Origin: Streptomyces tirandamycinicus
GTDB lineage: Bacteria > Actinomycetota > Actinomycetes > Streptomycetales > Streptomycetaceae
Direction: 5' to 3'
Length of the DNA stretch: 64,000 nt
Assembly: GCF_003097515.1 (NCBI RefSeq)
Contig: NZ_CP029188.1
Span: forward strand, 6,988,531 to 7,052,530
Within the stretch, counting starts at the first letter, position 1, and the number at the start of each line of letters is the position of its first letter. Shown in pieces: positions 1 to 9,472 of this stretch. The notes below the pieces were generated by a model. The model did not search any database and had not been told where the DNA came from. It was given only the letters and a program-made list of their open reading frames with translations. The translations under genes and the position numbers were made by a program.

Positions 1-1632
1 CAGGACGGGGGCGGTCAGGACGGCGGCGGCAACGCTGGTCAGGCGGGCAACGGTCCGGAGCAGTCCGACTTCGTCGAGATCCAGTCGGTGCAGCCGAACG
101 CCGGTGACCCGCGCAATCGGCGTGGTGCCTCCCGTGGCGTCTTCACGACGAGTTGCGGGGTGAACGAGAACGGCAAGTTCAACCCGGACAACGTGATCGT
201 GGCGCCGGGTGTCGCCAACGGTGCCCACCATATGCACGACTACGTGGGCAACCAGGCCAACGACGCCTTCGCCAGTGACGACGACCTCGCGGCAGGCGAG
301 ACGACCTGTGTGAACCAGGGCGACAAGTCGACGTACTACTGGCCGGTGCTGCGGCTGCAGAACGGGCAGCAGGAGGCCGACGCCGATGCCGACGGCGGCG
401 GCAAGGACCAGAACGTCGGTGAGATCCAGACGCCGTCGCAGGTCACGCTGAACTTCGTGGGCAACCCGCGGTCGAAGGTGACGGCGATGCCGCGGTTCCT
501 GCGGATCATCACGGGCGACGCCAAGGCGTTCGTCAACGGTGATGCGAACGCGAACGCCTCGTGGAGCTGCACCGGCTTCGAGAACCGCCAGCTGAAGGAC
601 AAGTACCCGATCTGCCCCGAGGGCAGTCAGGTGGTGCGGACGTTCAAGTTCCAGAGCTGCTGGGACGGCCAGAACACCGACAGTGCCAACCACCGTACCC
701 ATGTCGCCTTCGCCCAGGCCAACGGCGCCTGCCCCAACGGCTTCCGCGCCATCCCGCAGCTCGTGCAGCGCATCGTGTACGACGTGCCGCCGCCGGTGTT
801 CGACGGGGCCAACCCGAGCGTCTTCGCGGTCGACTCCTTCCCGGAGCAGCTGCACAAGCCCGTCACCGACCACGGCGACTTCATCAACGTCTTCGACGAC
901 AACCTGATGGACGAGCTTGTGGGCTGCATCAACGAGGGCCGTGAGTGCGGTCCCGGCGACGCCGGTGCACCTCCCGCCGACGGCAACAACGGTGGCAACG
1001 GTGACGGAGGTGGCAACGGCGGCAACGGTGACGGAGGTGGCAACGGGGAGAACCCCGGCGACCCGGCCCCGCCCAACGACGGAGCGACGGGTGGTCAGGA
1101 CGCGCCCGGCGCACCGGCTGAGCCGCAGAACCCCGGCGGGGGCAACCCTCCGGCCGACGGCGGGGACGGCAAGCCCGGCGCGGCTCCCGGAGCCGGCCAG
1201 GACTCCGGCCAGGACGGCGCGGGTCAGGACGGGTCCGGCTCCGGGGACAACGGCTCGGGGGACAACGGCTCCGGAGACCGGAACGCACCGGAAGGCGGCG
1301 GCAAGGTGAAGAACCCCGAGGTTCTCGCCAATTCGTCCACCGGGTCCTCCGCGGGTTCGTCCGCGGACGCCCCCGCCGGGTCGAACGGTTCGGCGCAGAC
1401 GGGCACGGGTGACGGCGAGCCCGCCGCCCAGGCCACGGAGGCCGCGGGGGAGAACGCCACCGAGCCCAACGGCGGCGGCGGTCCGCTGGCAGGCGGTCAG
1501 GCTCAGAGCGGTGGGCTCGCGGAGACCGGTGCCCAGCTGTGGCCGTCCGCGGCCGGGGCCGTGCTGCTCCTGGCAGGTGGGCTGCTGCTGCGTACGCGCC
1601 GTCCGCAGCGTGTGGCGGCGCGCCGCCGCTGA
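1..1632 (+). CDS. DUF1996 secreted protein with sortase signal (5' end missing)
   Basis: The reading frame is open from the first base, so the N-terminus and signal peptide lie before the window. The first ~270 visible residues are a DUF1996 domain (TTSCG, then [11 protein letters not shown] with its paired histidines, and a TYYWPVL stretch). A Gly/Asn/Asp-rich linker of ~170 residues of low complexity follows. The C-terminus is a sorting signal: LAETG about 38 residues from the end, a hydrophobic stretch and an Arg-rich tail, as in LAXTG substrates of streptomycete class E sortases. Inference: exported and covalently anchored to peptidoglycan; the domain's activity is unknown. Confidence 0.88.
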   Translation, partial: QDGGGQDGGGNAGQAGNGPEQSDFVEIQSVQPNAGDPRNRRGASRGVFTTSCGVNENGKFNPDNVIVAPGVANGAHHMHDYVGNQANDAFASDDDLAAGETTCVNQGDKSTYYWPVLRLQNGQQEADADADGGGKDQNVGEIQTPSQVTLNFVGNPRSKVTAMPRFLRIITGDAKAFVNGDANANASWSCTGFENRQLKDKYPICPEGSQVVRTFKFQSCWDGQNTDSANHRTHVAFAQANGACPNGFRAIPQLVQRIVYDVPPPVFDGANPSVFAVDSFPEQLHKPVTDHGDFINVFDDNLMDELVGCINEGRECGPGDAGAPPADGNNGGNGDGGGNGGNGDGGGNGENPGDPAPPNDGATGGQDAPGAPAEPQNPGGGNPPADGGDGKPGAAPGAGQDSGQDGAGQDGSGSGDNGSGDNGSGDRNAPEGGGKVKNPEVLANSSTGSSAGSSADAPAGSNGSAQTGTGDGEPAAQATEAAGENATEPNGGGGPLAGGQAQSGGLAETGAQLWPSAAGAVLLLAGGLLLRTRRPQRVAARRR

Positions 1633-1731
1633 CCCGGGTCTTCCTTCACATCGGTCCTGGCCGGCCCCCGTCCCGACGGGGGCCGGCCAGGCCGTGGTGA
1701 GCGCTCCGCGGCCGTCCGCCGGGCGACCGGC

Positions 1732-2529
1732 TCAGCGAGGGGGCCCCGCCACCGGATCGTTCGACGTGACGGTGAACAGGCCGCCGTCGGGGTCGCGGAG
1801 GGTCACCCAGGCGTCCGCGCTGGTCGGGTCGGCCGGCGCGATGACCCGGCCACCGAGCCCGACGGCCGTCCGCACGGCGAAGTCCACGTCGGGCACGTAG
1901 AAGTACACGTGCCAGCGGGGGCGGATGTGCGGGTCGGGGGCCTCGCCGACGGCGCCGCCGGTGATCCGGGCGACCACGTCCCCCTGGTGCCGCAGGACGA
2001 CATGGTCGTCCTCGTAGGCCACTTGGCAGCAACCGGGCTGTGCGCAGGCCCAGTCCAGTACCTCGGCGTAGAAGATCGCCGCATCGAAGGCGTCGCGGGT
2101 GCGCAACTCCAGCCAGGCCGGAGCCTTGTCGGTGCCCATGCTCCAGTCGGGGATGGCCTTGCCCTGCCAGATGCCGAACACGGCGCCGTCGCGGTCCGCG
2201 GCCAGCGCCGCCCGGCCGGTGCCGAAGCTGAGCGGGCCCACCGCCACCGTGGCGCTGCGCTCGTGGATCCGGGCCGCCGTCAGGTCCGCATCGTCGACCG
2301 CGAAGTAGGGTGTCCACGCCACCGCGACCGCGAGGCTGTCCGCGAGTGCCCCGATCCCGGCGACGGGAGTGCCGTCGAGGAAGCCGACGGCAAACTCCTC
2401 GCCGAGCCGGGTGGGACGGAACGCCCACCCGAGCACCTCCGAGTAGAACTCCTCCGCCGTCGGGAGATCACGAGCCATGAGGCTCACCCAGCACGGAGCG
2501 CCGAACAGCGCATGACTTGACGTAGACAC
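1732..2529 (-). CDS. Two-domain VOC (glyoxalase/bleomycin-resistance fold) protein
   Basis: Product of 265 residues with two tandem VOC modules. The first begins GAPCWVSLMARDLPTAEEFY and the second WLELRTRDAFDAAIFYAEVL; each ends with a DPDG/DRDG turn. Members act as metal-dependent lyases, dioxygenases or drug-binding proteins, and the substrate here cannot be read from sequence. The GTG start at 2529 was chosen because GGAGAT precedes it and the VOC fold begins directly after; the frame is open much further upstream, but that part is Arg/Pro-rich and looks non-coding. Confidence 0.85.
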   Translation of the reverse strand: MSTSSHALFGAPCWVSLMARDLPTAEEFYSEVLGWAFRPTRLGEEFAVGFLDGTPVAGIGALADSLAVAVAWTPYFAVDDADLTAARIHERSATVAVGPLSFGTGRAALAADRDGAVFGIWQGKAIPDWSMGTDKAPAWLELRTRDAFDAAIFYAEVLDWACAQPGCCQVAYEDDHVVLRHQGDVVARITGGAVGEAPDPHIRPRWHVYFYVPDVDFAVRTAVGLGGRVIAPADPTSADAWVTLRDPDGGLFTVTSNDPVAGPPR

Positions 2530-2990
2530 GACAGCCGCCCATCTCCACGTCGCGCGCACCCGGGCACGCGAGACTGGACCTCCCACGCTACTCCGCTCGT
2601 CCGGCCGCCGCCGTACCGCGTCACTCCGGGTGACCGGGGCCGTACGGCGGTGAGAGTCCCTGCGCCCAGGGGGTTCCGGCCGTGCGCGTGGAGGGCTTCT
2701 CCGCGGTCGGCGGGAAGGCGAGAGCGGCGCGGTTCCCGCCTCCCGCCTTACGCGGCGGCGCCCGCATCGGGTCCGGCACGGCGCGACAGGGCAGGAGCGC
2801 CATGGAGCGAGCCGGTGATCGCGCGTGCCTTCGCCGTCGCGACCAGCGATGCCGCAGTGCCCCCGCAGCGCCACCGAAACGCCCTCTGGACGCTTCCTGG
2901 ACGCCCCCCGGGGACGCGCTCGGGACGCGCTCGGGACCCGTCCATCGGGTTCCGCCCCTTGGAACGGGAGACGCGGGGCAGGCGGGGGAC
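2530..2990. other. Intergenic region, short tandem repeat only
   Basis: No convincing gene. The frames here are Arg/Pro-rich shadows. An 11-bp tandem repeat (GGGACGCGCTC twice, then a decayed third copy) lies around 2913-2945, just before the small membrane protein gene. Confidence 0.5.
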
Positions 2991-3128
2991 ATGACGGTGA
3001 ACAACCCCGACCCTGAGCCGCGTCCCCGCCCACGAAACCGGGCCAAGGCCGCGGTCGCGGCCGTCTGCGCGCTGGTGCTGCTGGTCGCGGCCTTCTTCCT
3101 GGCCTACGCACTCGTCCTGATGCTCTGA
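2991..3128 (+). CDS. Small single-pass membrane protein (45 aa)
   Basis: Begins MTVNNPDPEPRPRPRNRAK, a Pro/Arg-rich cytoplasmic head, followed by one ~24-residue hydrophobic helix (AAVAAVCALVLLVAAFFLAY) reaching almost to the C-terminus. The ATG at 2991 follows GGCGGGGG. Such short one-helix proteins are common in Streptomyces and usually uncharacterised. No function assigned. Confidence 0.55.
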   Translation: MTVNNPDPEPRPRPRNRAKAAVAAVCALVLLVAAFFLAYALVLML

Positions 3129-3334
3129 CGGCGAAGCCGGCAGCGACGCGTGCCCGACGACGACGCGTGCCCGACGGCCCACCGGCAGGTCCCCCCGTCC
3201 GGAGTGGCCACCACGGCCCGGCCAGGCCGTGGACACCCGTGCCGGCCGCCCGGCGGTCCACCGCGAGTGGCGACTGCGTGGCGGCATCCGGGGTACCCGC
3301 CGTATCCGTGAAGTCCCGCCGAAGGGGAGGGGAA

Positions 3335-3766
3335 ATGGCGGTTTCCAGGACAGCGATGCTCGCCCTCGACTGCGCCGAGCCGGAGACGCTCGCGGAGTTC
3401 TACGCGGCGCTGCTCGGCGCCGAGATACGGAGGACGTCCGATCCCGATCTCATCGAGGCCGTCGGCCGGGACGGTTCCGTGCTGGGCTTCCGGCGCGACC
3501 ACGGACTGGCGCCGCCGAGCTGGCCCCGCCCGGAGGACGCGCAGCAGGCCCATCTGCTGATCCTGCTGCCCCCGGGCGACCTGGACGAGGCCGAGCGCGA
3601 GGCCGTGAGCCTCGGGGCGACCCCGATGGACGTGATCGGCCGGGGAACCCCGCGCGAGGCCCGGCTGATGTCCGATCCGGCAGGCCACTCCTTCCTGCTG
3701 CGGGCCCGGGCCGAGCCCGTGGGCGGGGCCGCGGGACCGGACGGCGGTTCCGCGGCCACCGGGTAG
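3335..3766 (+). CDS. VOC family protein, glyoxalase-like
   Basis: 143-residue single VOC domain: MLALDCAEPETLAEFYAALL opens the fold, a paired half ends ARLMSDPAGHSFLL, and a short Gly-rich tail follows. The ATG at 3335 is preceded by AAGGGGAGGGGA, a strong ribosome site, which excludes the in-frame starts further upstream. The same family as the gene at 1732-2529 but only one domain; substrate unknown. A 17-bp tandem duplication (CGACGCGTGCCCGACG core) lies in the gap before it at about 3144-3177. Confidence 0.8.
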   Translation: MAVSRTAMLALDCAEPETLAEFYAALLGAEIRRTSDPDLIEAVGRDGSVLGFRRDHGLAPPSWPRPEDAQQAHLLILLPPGDLDEAEREAVSLGATPMDVIGRGTPREARLMSDPAGHSFLLRARAEPVGGAAGPDGGSAATG

Positions 3767-3849
3767 CCGTCGGAGGTCCCCGTGCGGGCGGCGCACGTCC
3801 GCTGCACCGTCACAGGAGCGAAGGCGGAGGCAGCGGGTACACGTGAGTC

Positions 3850-4926
3850 ATGAGCGACACGGCGATGGACCCCCGGGCACCGGCACTGCCGAAACCGCGG
3901 GGCAGGCTCTCCGAGGCGGTCATCGGACGTCTCAGGCAGGGAACGCCGCTTCCCGCGTCCCCGGTCCCGGCCGGGTGCGACCCGTACGGCGGCGATCTTC
4001 AGCTCGCCCTGTACCTCTGCTACGAGCTCCACTACCGGGGCTTCGCCGGAGTCGACCCCGGCCTGGAGTGGGAGCCGGAGCTGCTCCGCGTGCGGCGGGA
4101 CCTGGAGGACCGCTTCCTGGCCGCCCTGCGGAGCGACGCAACCCGCCACGAGGGCGTGGACGAGGCGGTCACGGCACTGCTGGCCGAGCCGGCCCACGGT
4201 GTGTCGGTATCGCACTACCTGCGGCGGGAGGGAGAGCTGTGGCAGCTGAGGGAACTCGCGGCCCAGCGGTCCCTGTACCACCTCAAGGAGGCCGACCCGC
4301 ACGCCTGGGTGCTGCCGAGGCTCTGGGGCAGGGCCAAGGCGGGGATGGCCGCGGTGGAGTTCGACGAGTACGGCGGCGGCCGGGCGGACCGGATCCACGC
4401 CCGGCTCTTCGCCGACCTCATGGCGGACCTGGGGCTGGACCCGGCGTACGGGCGCTATCTCGACCAGGCGCCCGCCCCGATGCTGGCGGCGGTGAACCTG
4501 ATGACGCTCTTCGGGCTGCACCGCGCGCTCCGCGGCTGCCTGGTCGGCCACTTCGCGACCGTCGAGATCACCTCCTCGCCCGCGTCGCGGCGGATGGCCG
4601 AGGCGATGCGCCGCACCGGGGCGGGGCCCGCGGCCGCGTACTTCTACGACGAGCACGTCGAGGCCGATGCCGTCCACGAGCAGGTCGTGCGGCGCGAGGT
4701 CATGGCGGGGCTCCTGGAGGAGGAGCCGGACCTGGCCGCCGACGTCGCCTTCGGTGTCGACGCGACGGTCCATCTGGACGAGCGGCTGGAGCGGCATCTG
4801 CTCGCCGCCTGGCGGGAGGGGAGGACCTCGCTCGAGGGCGCAGGCCTCGCCGACCTGACCGATCCCGGCCCCGTAGGAGACCTGACCGAACCCGGGCCAG
4901 GAGGACGGGGGAGGGGGCGAGGATGA
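3850..4926 (+). CDS. Iron-containing redox enzyme family protein (haem-oxygenase-like fold)
   Basis: 358 residues of the haem-oxygenase-2-like (PF14518-type) family. Helical core with metal-ligand candidates: CYELHYRGF near residue 58, a central E/H-rich segment (EFDEYGGGRADRIHARLF) and YFYDEHVEADAVHE near residue 265. Family members are di-iron or haem-oxygenase-like oxidoreductases. The C-terminal ~25 residues are low complexity. It is followed at once by a methyltransferase and a CDGSH protein on the same strand; the three probably form one transcription unit. Confidence 0.82.
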   Translation: MSDTAMDPRAPALPKPRGRLSEAVIGRLRQGTPLPASPVPAGCDPYGGDLQLALYLCYELHYRGFAGVDPGLEWEPELLRVRRDLEDRFLAALRSDATRHEGVDEAVTALLAEPAHGVSVSHYLRREGELWQLRELAAQRSLYHLKEADPHAWVLPRLWGRAKAGMAAVEFDEYGGGRADRIHARLFADLMADLGLDPAYGRYLDQAPAPMLAAVNLMTLFGLHRALRGCLVGHFATVEITSSPASRRMAEAMRRTGAGPAAAYFYDEHVEADAVHEQVVRREVMAGLLEEEPDLAADVAFGVDATVHLDERLERHLLAAWREGRTSLEGAGLADLTDPGPVGDLTEPGPGGRGRGRG

Positions 4927-4948
4927 TTGGTCTGATAGAGCAGGGTAT

Positions 4949-5605
4949 GTGCTCTATGTGATGCTCATCGCCCTTCCGGGTGTGTACGCCCCGCAGGAGG
5001 ACACGGCCCTCCTCGCCGGGGCACTGCGCCGCGAGGCACTGCCGCCGAGGGCGAGGGTCCTCGACATGGGCACCGGGACCGGCGTCCTGGCGGTGGCCGC
5101 GGCGCGGCGGGGCGCCCGGGTCACCGCGGTGGACATCTCCAGGCCCGCGGTGTGGACGGCGCGGCTCAACGCCCTGCTCGCCCGCACCCGGGTCCGGGTG
5201 CTGCGCGGCGATCTGGCCGGCCCCGTCGAAGGCAGCACCTTCGATCTCGTCGTCGCCAATCCCCCGTACGTGCCCAGTCCCCGCCCACCTGGCCGGGGCG
5301 CTGCTCGGGCCTGGGACGCCGGACACGACGGACGGCTGGTCCTGGACCGGATCTGCGGCGAGGTGCCCCGGCTGCTCAGGCCCGGCGGGGTGCTGCTCCT
5401 CGTGCACTCGGCGCTGAGCGGTGAGCGCTCCACGCTGGCCCGGTTGCGGTCGGCGGGGCTGACGGCCGAGGTCACGGTGCGGCGCCGGGTGGCCCTGGGA
5501 CCCGTGCTGCGGTCGAGGCGGTCATGGCTGTGCGGCCGGGGCCTGCTGCCCCCGGGCGGTCAGAACGAGGAACTGGTGGTCATCCGTGCCGAACGCACGC
5601 AGTGA
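4949..5605 (+). CDS. HemK/PrmC-like class I SAM-dependent methyltransferase
   Basis: 218 residues. The SAM-binding motif I is VLDMGTGTGVLAVAA, the acidic motif II is VTAVDISRPAV, and the catalytic NPPY tetrad sits in LVVANPPYVPSP. NPPY marks N- or Gln-methyltransferases of the PrmC/HemK2 type or nucleic-acid N-methyltransferases. GTG at 4949 is the longest plausible start; ATG at 4961 (MLIALPGVYAPQEDT) is an alternative matching where homologues usually begin. It lies 22 bp after the iron-redox gene and overlaps the CDGSH gene by 20 bp. Confidence 0.82.
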   Translation: MLYVMLIALPGVYAPQEDTALLAGALRREALPPRARVLDMGTGTGVLAVAAARRGARVTAVDISRPAVWTARLNALLARTRVRVLRGDLAGPVEGSTFDLVVANPPYVPSPRPPGRGAARAWDAGHDGRLVLDRICGEVPRLLRPGGVLLLVHSALSGERSTLARLRSAGLTAEVTVRRRVALGPVLRSRRSWLCGRGLLPPGGQNEELVVIRAERTQ

Positions 5606-5789
5606 GAAGCCGCGCCGTGTCACCGTGCGGACCGACGGGCCCGTGCTGGTAGAGGGGCCGGTCGAGGTCGTCCTGGAGGACGGCACCGTCGTCTCCTCGG
5701 ACCGCTTCTGCGTCGCCCTGTGCACCTGCCGGAGAAGCCTCCGCTTTCCCTGGTGCGACACCAGCCACCGGCGGCGCACCCGCGGCTGA
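5586..5789 (+). CDS. CDGSH-type iron-sulfur protein (67 aa)
   Basis: The C-terminal half carries the 3-Cys/1-His 2Fe-2S site: CTCRRSLRFPWCDTSH, matching CxC...P..CDxxH of CDGSH proteins. The 20-bp overlap with the upstream methyltransferase suggests translational coupling. Likely role: small cytoplasmic redox or Fe-S carrier, possibly a partner of the iron-redox enzyme two genes upstream (inference). Confidence 0.85.
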   Translation: MPNARSEKPRRVTVRTDGPVLVEGPVEVVLEDGTVVSSDRFCVALCTCRRSLRFPWCDTSHRRRTRG

Positions 5790-5857
5790 GCGGGGCGGGG
5801 CGCTCGCTGCCGGGCGGGTGCGAGCCGGACGCCGGGCCGGACGCCGGGCCTGCGGCC

Positions 5858-6196
5858 TCAGGCCGCCGTGCGGCACACCACGTCCCGGCCGTCCGGCCCG
5901 CACTCCTCCGCCGGCCGGCCCCGGGCGGGGCCGACCAGCGCCCGAAGCTCCTGCTCGCCGAGCCCGCCCCACACACCGAACCGCTCACGGGTCTCCAGGG
6001 CGTGGCGGAGGCAGGCCGCTCGCACCGGACAACCGCCGCACACCCGCTTGGCCTTCTCCTCCCGTTCGTGCCGCGCCTTGCCCCGCTCGTCGGCCGGGTG
6101 GAAGAACAGACTGCTGTCGGTACCCCGGCACGCGGCGCGCAGTTGCCACTCCCAGTGGTGGGGCGCGGCGCCGGGCAGGCGCGACACATCCGTCAT
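5858..6196 (-). CDS. WhiB-family regulator, WhiD-like
   Basis: 112 residues with the four cluster-binding cysteines (C23, C53, C56, C62), the GVWGG turn at 74-78 and a basic C-terminal part. The N-terminus (SRLPG, then WEWQLRAACRG, then SSLFFHPADERG) resembles WhiD, which binds a 4Fe-4S cluster and works with the principal sigma factor in spore development. The ATG at 6196 follows GGGAAAGGAC. It is convergent with the CDGSH gene. The true whiD sits next to bldM in model species, so this is called WhiD-like only. Confidence 0.88.
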   Translation of the reverse strand: MTDVSRLPGAAPHHWEWQLRAACRGTDSSLFFHPADERGKARHEREEKAKRVCGGCPVRAACLRHALETRERFGVWGGLGEQELRALVGPARGRPAEECGPDGRDVVCRTAA

Positions 6197-6519
6197 CGGA
6201 CGTCCTTTCCCTCGCTGTCGTGCCCGGGTACCCCGCGTTCCCCGCGCCAAGCGGAACGCCGGGCGGCGTGCGGGCGTGCGGCGCGCCGCGCGGGTCGGAG
6301 CCCGGGCCGGCTTGGCCCCCCCGGGACCGCCGTCCGTGGCGCACCGGCGCCCGGGTGGGCGCCGCGGCGTACGGGGTGCGACTGGTCCCCGATCGTGGCG
6401 CGGCTCGTCCCCGATCGTGGCGCGGTACGGGGTGCGACTCGTTCCCGGGCGCGGCGCGGTGGACGGTGCCGCCCGTCCCCGGGCGCGCCGCGGAGCAACC
6501 GGCCGCGGGACGGCCCGGG
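6197..6519. other. Intergenic region with direct repeats
   Basis: No gene seen. The segment 6364-6465 contains two copies of TACGGGGTGCGACT and two adjacent copies of CGTCCCCGATCGTGGCGCGG in alternating order. It lies upstream of the WhiB gene and downstream of lutC, so it may hold the whiB promoter region, but no promoter can be assigned by eye. Confidence 0.4.
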
Positions 6520-7173
6520 TCAGCCCTCCAGCAGGACGACTTCCAGCGTGCGGGGCCCGTGGACGCCCTCCACCCGGTCCAGCTCGATGTCGCTGGTCGC
6601 CGACGGCCCGCTGATCCAGGTCAGCGGCCGCGTCGGGTCCAGCCGCTCCAGGGCCTGCGGCACCGAGTCCACGACCTGTCCGGGGACCCGCACCACGCAG
6701 ATGTGGTGATCCGGCACCAGGGTGATCCGGCGGCGCCCCTGCCCCGGGCCGCCGTCGAGCACGACCGTCCCGGTCTCCGCGACGGCGACCGCGCAACCCG
6801 TCAGCACGCTGTCCACGGCGTCCAGTTCGGCGGGCGTCGCCCTCGGATCGTCGGGGCACAGCCGGACGCCCGCCGCGACGGCCGCGGCGGGCCACCGCTC
6901 CGGCAGCCCTTCCGGCACCAGGAGCGTGCGGGCGCCCCGGGCCGCCAGCAGCCCGGCGACCAGTGCGGGCAGCCCGGCGGCGGACACCCGGTGCACCAGC
7001 GCCCGGTAGTCCGCGAGGTTCCGGGCCAGCAGGCCGGCGGCCGCGGCCGGGGTGCGCTCCCCGTACCCCCGGAGACGTTCCCCGGCGACCGGCACGTCCT
7101 CCGGCCGCTCCTCGCGGGGTACGTCCGCCAGCGCCCGCCGCACCCGGCCGAGCACCGTCTCCCTGTCGCTCAC
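6520..7173 (-). CDS. lutC: Lactate utilization protein C (LUD domain)
   Basis: 217 residues, LUD (LutC/YkgG) domain: MSDRETVLGRVRRAL head, a central AVAETGTVVLDGG segment typical of the family, and a C-terminal WISGPSATSDIELDRVEGVHG motif. Third subunit of the LutABC L-lactate oxidation complex. The GTG start overlaps the lutB stop by 4 bp (GTGA), showing translational coupling at the end of the lutABC operon. Confidence 0.9.
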   Translation of the reverse strand: MSDRETVLGRVRRALADVPREERPEDVPVAGERLRGYGERTPAAAAGLLARNLADYRALVHRVSAAGLPALVAGLLAARGARTLLVPEGLPERWPAAAVAAGVRLCPDDPRATPAELDAVDSVLTGCAVAVAETGTVVLDGGPGQGRRRITLVPDHHICVVRVPGQVVDSVPQALERLDPTRPLTWISGPSATSDIELDRVEGVHGPRTLEVVLLEG

Positions 7174-8723
7174 CCCGGCCTCCCCTGGCCGCGCGTACGC
7201 GCCCACCAGTCGCGGAACGACTTCGCCGGCACCTCCGGGAGCGCCCGGGTGTCGGTCCAGGCCCTGCCCGGCCCGGGCAGACGCCGCGGATGGAGCCGGC
7301 GGGTACGGCAGGCGACGCGCTGGGCCGTGCGCAGCGCCGCGGGGTGGTCCAGCGTCCAGCGTGCCGCGCGCATCGCCGCACGCTCCGCCGCATGCCCTCG
7401 CGCCGGGCGGATGACGGCCTTCCGGCCGCCGCGGGTCACGGCACCGCCCTCGGCGACCCGTTCCCGCAGATGGACCAGGACCTCGGGGATGTCGATGGCG
7501 ACCGGACACACCTCGTAGCAGGCGCCGCACAGCGACGAGGCGAAGGGGAGCGAGGCGTCCAGCTCGCTGTCCGTGCCGCGCAGTTGAGGTGTGAGGATCG
7601 CTCCGATCGGGCCCGGGTAGGGCGATCCGTACGCGTGTCCGCCGGCCCGCTCGTACACCGGGCAGACGTTCAGGCACGCCGAGCAGCGGATGCAGCGCAG
7701 CGCCTGGCGTCCCACGGTGTCGGCGAGTGTGTCGGTGCGGCCGTTGTCGAGCAGGACCAGATGGAAGATGCGCGGGCCGTCGCCGTCGCCCGCCCTGGTT
7801 CGCGCCCCGGCCCCCGTCCCAGCCCCGGTTCCCGGCCCTGTTCCCGTCCCCGTCCCCGCCCCCATCCCTGTTCCCGTCCACATGCTGGTGTACGGGTTCA
7901 TCCGTTCGGCCGTGGCGGAGCGCGGCAGGAGCTGGAGGAACACCCCCAGGTCGCGCCAGGTCGGCACGACCTTCTCGATGCCGACCACCGAGATCAGCGT
8001 CTCCGGCAGCGTCAGGCACATCCGGCCGTTGCCCTCCGACTCGACCACCACCAGGGTGCCGGTCTCGGCGACCATGAAGTTGGCGCCCGAGATCGCGACC
8101 TTCGCGCGCAGGAACTTCTCCCGCAGATGCAGCCGGGCGGCCTCGGCCAGTTCGGCCGGGCGGTCGGTGAGGCCGTCCGGGGCGGGCCGGCCCCAGTCCG
8201 CCATCCGCGCGCGGAAGATGTCGCGGATCTCGGCGCGGTTGCGGTGGATGGCCGGGACCAGGATGTGCGAGGGCCGGTCCTCGCCCAACTGCACGATCAA
8301 CTCGGCGAGGTCGGTCTCGCAGGCGGTGATCCCGGCGCGGCCCAGCGCCTCGTTGAGCTCGATCTCCTGGGTGGTCATGGACTTGACCTTGAGGACCTCC
8401 GTCTCGCCGGTGGCGCGGACGAGTGCGGTCACGATCCGGTTCGCCTCGGCCGCGTCCGCGGCCCAGTGCACGGTGCCGCCCGCGGCCGTCACCGCGGCCT
8501 CGACCTGCACCAGGTAGTGGTCCAGATGACGCAGCGTACGGTCCTTGATCGCGGCGGCCGCCGAGCGCAACCGCGGCCAGTCCGCCAGTTCCGCGACCGC
8601 CCTGGCCCGCTTGTCGCGGATGGTGTGCGTGGCGTGCCGCAGATTGCCGCGGAGGGTGCTGTCGCGGGTGGCCTCGGCCGCCGCCCTGGGGAACGACGGC
8701 ATGCCGAGATACGTACCGCTCAT
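7170..8723 (-). CDS. lutB: Lactate utilization iron-sulfur protein B
   Basis: 517 residues. An N-terminal LUD domain spans about 70-280. Two ferredoxin-type 4Fe-4S sites follow: CIRCSACLNVCP from residue 344 and CGACYEVCP from 399. LutB passes electrons from L-lactate in the cytoplasmic LutABC complex. Unusual: residues ~283-316, between the two domains, are a Gly/Thr/Ala dipeptide run (GTGMGAGTGTGTGPGTG and on) encoded by a degenerate 6-bp repeat at about 7790-7880; homologues have only a short linker there. Starts overlap the lutA stop (ATGA). Confidence 0.92.
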   Translation of the reverse strand: MSGTYLGMPSFPRAAAEATRDSTLRGNLRHATHTIRDKRARAVAELADWPRLRSAAAAIKDRTLRHLDHYLVQVEAAVTAAGGTVHWAADAAEANRIVTALVRATGETEVLKVKSMTTQEIELNEALGRAGITACETDLAELIVQLGEDRPSHILVPAIHRNRAEIRDIFRARMADWGRPAPDGLTDRPAELAEAARLHLREKFLRAKVAISGANFMVAETGTLVVVESEGNGRMCLTLPETLISVVGIEKVVPTWRDLGVFLQLLPRSATAERMNPYTSMWTGTGMGAGTGTGTGPGTGAGTGAGARTRAGDGDGPRIFHLVLLDNGRTDTLADTVGRQALRCIRCSACLNVCPVYERAGGHAYGSPYPGPIGAILTPQLRGTDSELDASLPFASSLCGACYEVCPVAIDIPEVLVHLRERVAEGGAVTRGGRKAVIRPARGHAAERAAMRAARWTLDHPAALRTAQRVACRTRRLHPRRLPGPGRAWTDTRALPEVPAKSFRDWWARTRGQGRPG

Positions 8724-9472
8724 CGGACGTCCTCCTCCGTGCTCGCCAGGATCTCGGCGATGTGGACGGGCCGCACCGGCGAGTCGAGCCGGGCGAGGAC
8801 GCCGCCGATGTGCATCAGGCACGAGTTGTCGACCGCGCACACCGCCCGGGCGCCGGTGGCGGAGATGTGGCGTGCCTTGTCCGCGCCCATGGCCGCCGAC
8901 ACGGCGGCGTTCTTCAGGGCGAAGGTCCCGCCGAAACCGCAGCACTCCTCGGCGCCCTCGAGCTCCCTGAGCTCCAGCCCCGCGACGTGCTCCAGCAGCC
9001 TCCGCGGCCGGTCGCCGAGCCCGAGCATCCGCAGGCCGTGGCACGTCGGATGGTAGGTGACGGTGTACGGGTAGTACGCCCCGACGTCCGTCACCCCGAG
9101 CACGTCGACCAGGAACTCCGTCAGTTCGTACGTCCGCGGGGCAGAGGCCGCCGCGGCCTCGGCGAGCTCCCGGCCGCGGCCTTCGGCGGCTGCCCGGGCC
9201 CCGATCCGGGGATGGCCGTCGCGGACCATCGCCGCGCAGGAGGCGGAGGGCGTGACGACGTGGTCGTAGCCGTCGAAGGCGGCGGCGTGGCGGCGTACCA
9301 GGGGCTCGGCCTGGTGGCGGTAGCCGCTGTTGTACTGCGGCTGTCCGCAACACGTCTGCCCGGGTGGGAAGTCCACCTCCACGCCGAGGCGCTCCAGCAG
9401 CCGGACGACGGCCCGGCCGGTGCGCGGGAAGAGCGTGTCGTTGACGCATGTGACGAAGAGCGCTACCCGCAT
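8720..9472 (-). CDS. lutA: Lactate utilization protein A (CCG-domain Fe-S oxidoreductase)
   Basis: 250 residues with the two cysteine-rich CCG modules of the GlcF/LutA family: QTCCGQPQYNSG, then HPTCHGLR, then EECCGFGGTF. First gene of the lutABC operon, for growth on L-lactate. ATG at 9472 begins MRVALFVTCVNDTLFPRTG, the usual start of the family. No FadR/GntR-type lutR regulator is seen beside it. Confidence 0.92.
   Translation of the reverse strand: MRVALFVTCVNDTLFPRTGRAVVRLLERLGVEVDFPPGQTCCGQPQYNSGYRHQAEPLVRRHAAAFDGYDHVVTPSASCAAMVRDGHPRIGARAAAEGRGRELAEAAAASAPRTYELTEFLVDVLGVTDVGAYYPYTVTYHPTCHGLRMLGLGDRPRRLLEHVAGLELRELEGAEECCGFGGTFALKNAAVSAAMGADKARHISATGARAVCAVDNSCLMHIGGVLARLDSPVRPVHIAEILASTEEDVR

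Noticed and set aside
8762-9056. Long rightward frames over lutABC and similar antisense frames over other genes
   Set aside because: They are Arg/Gly/Pro-rich shadows of real genes in GC-rich DNA with no domain or ribosome site.
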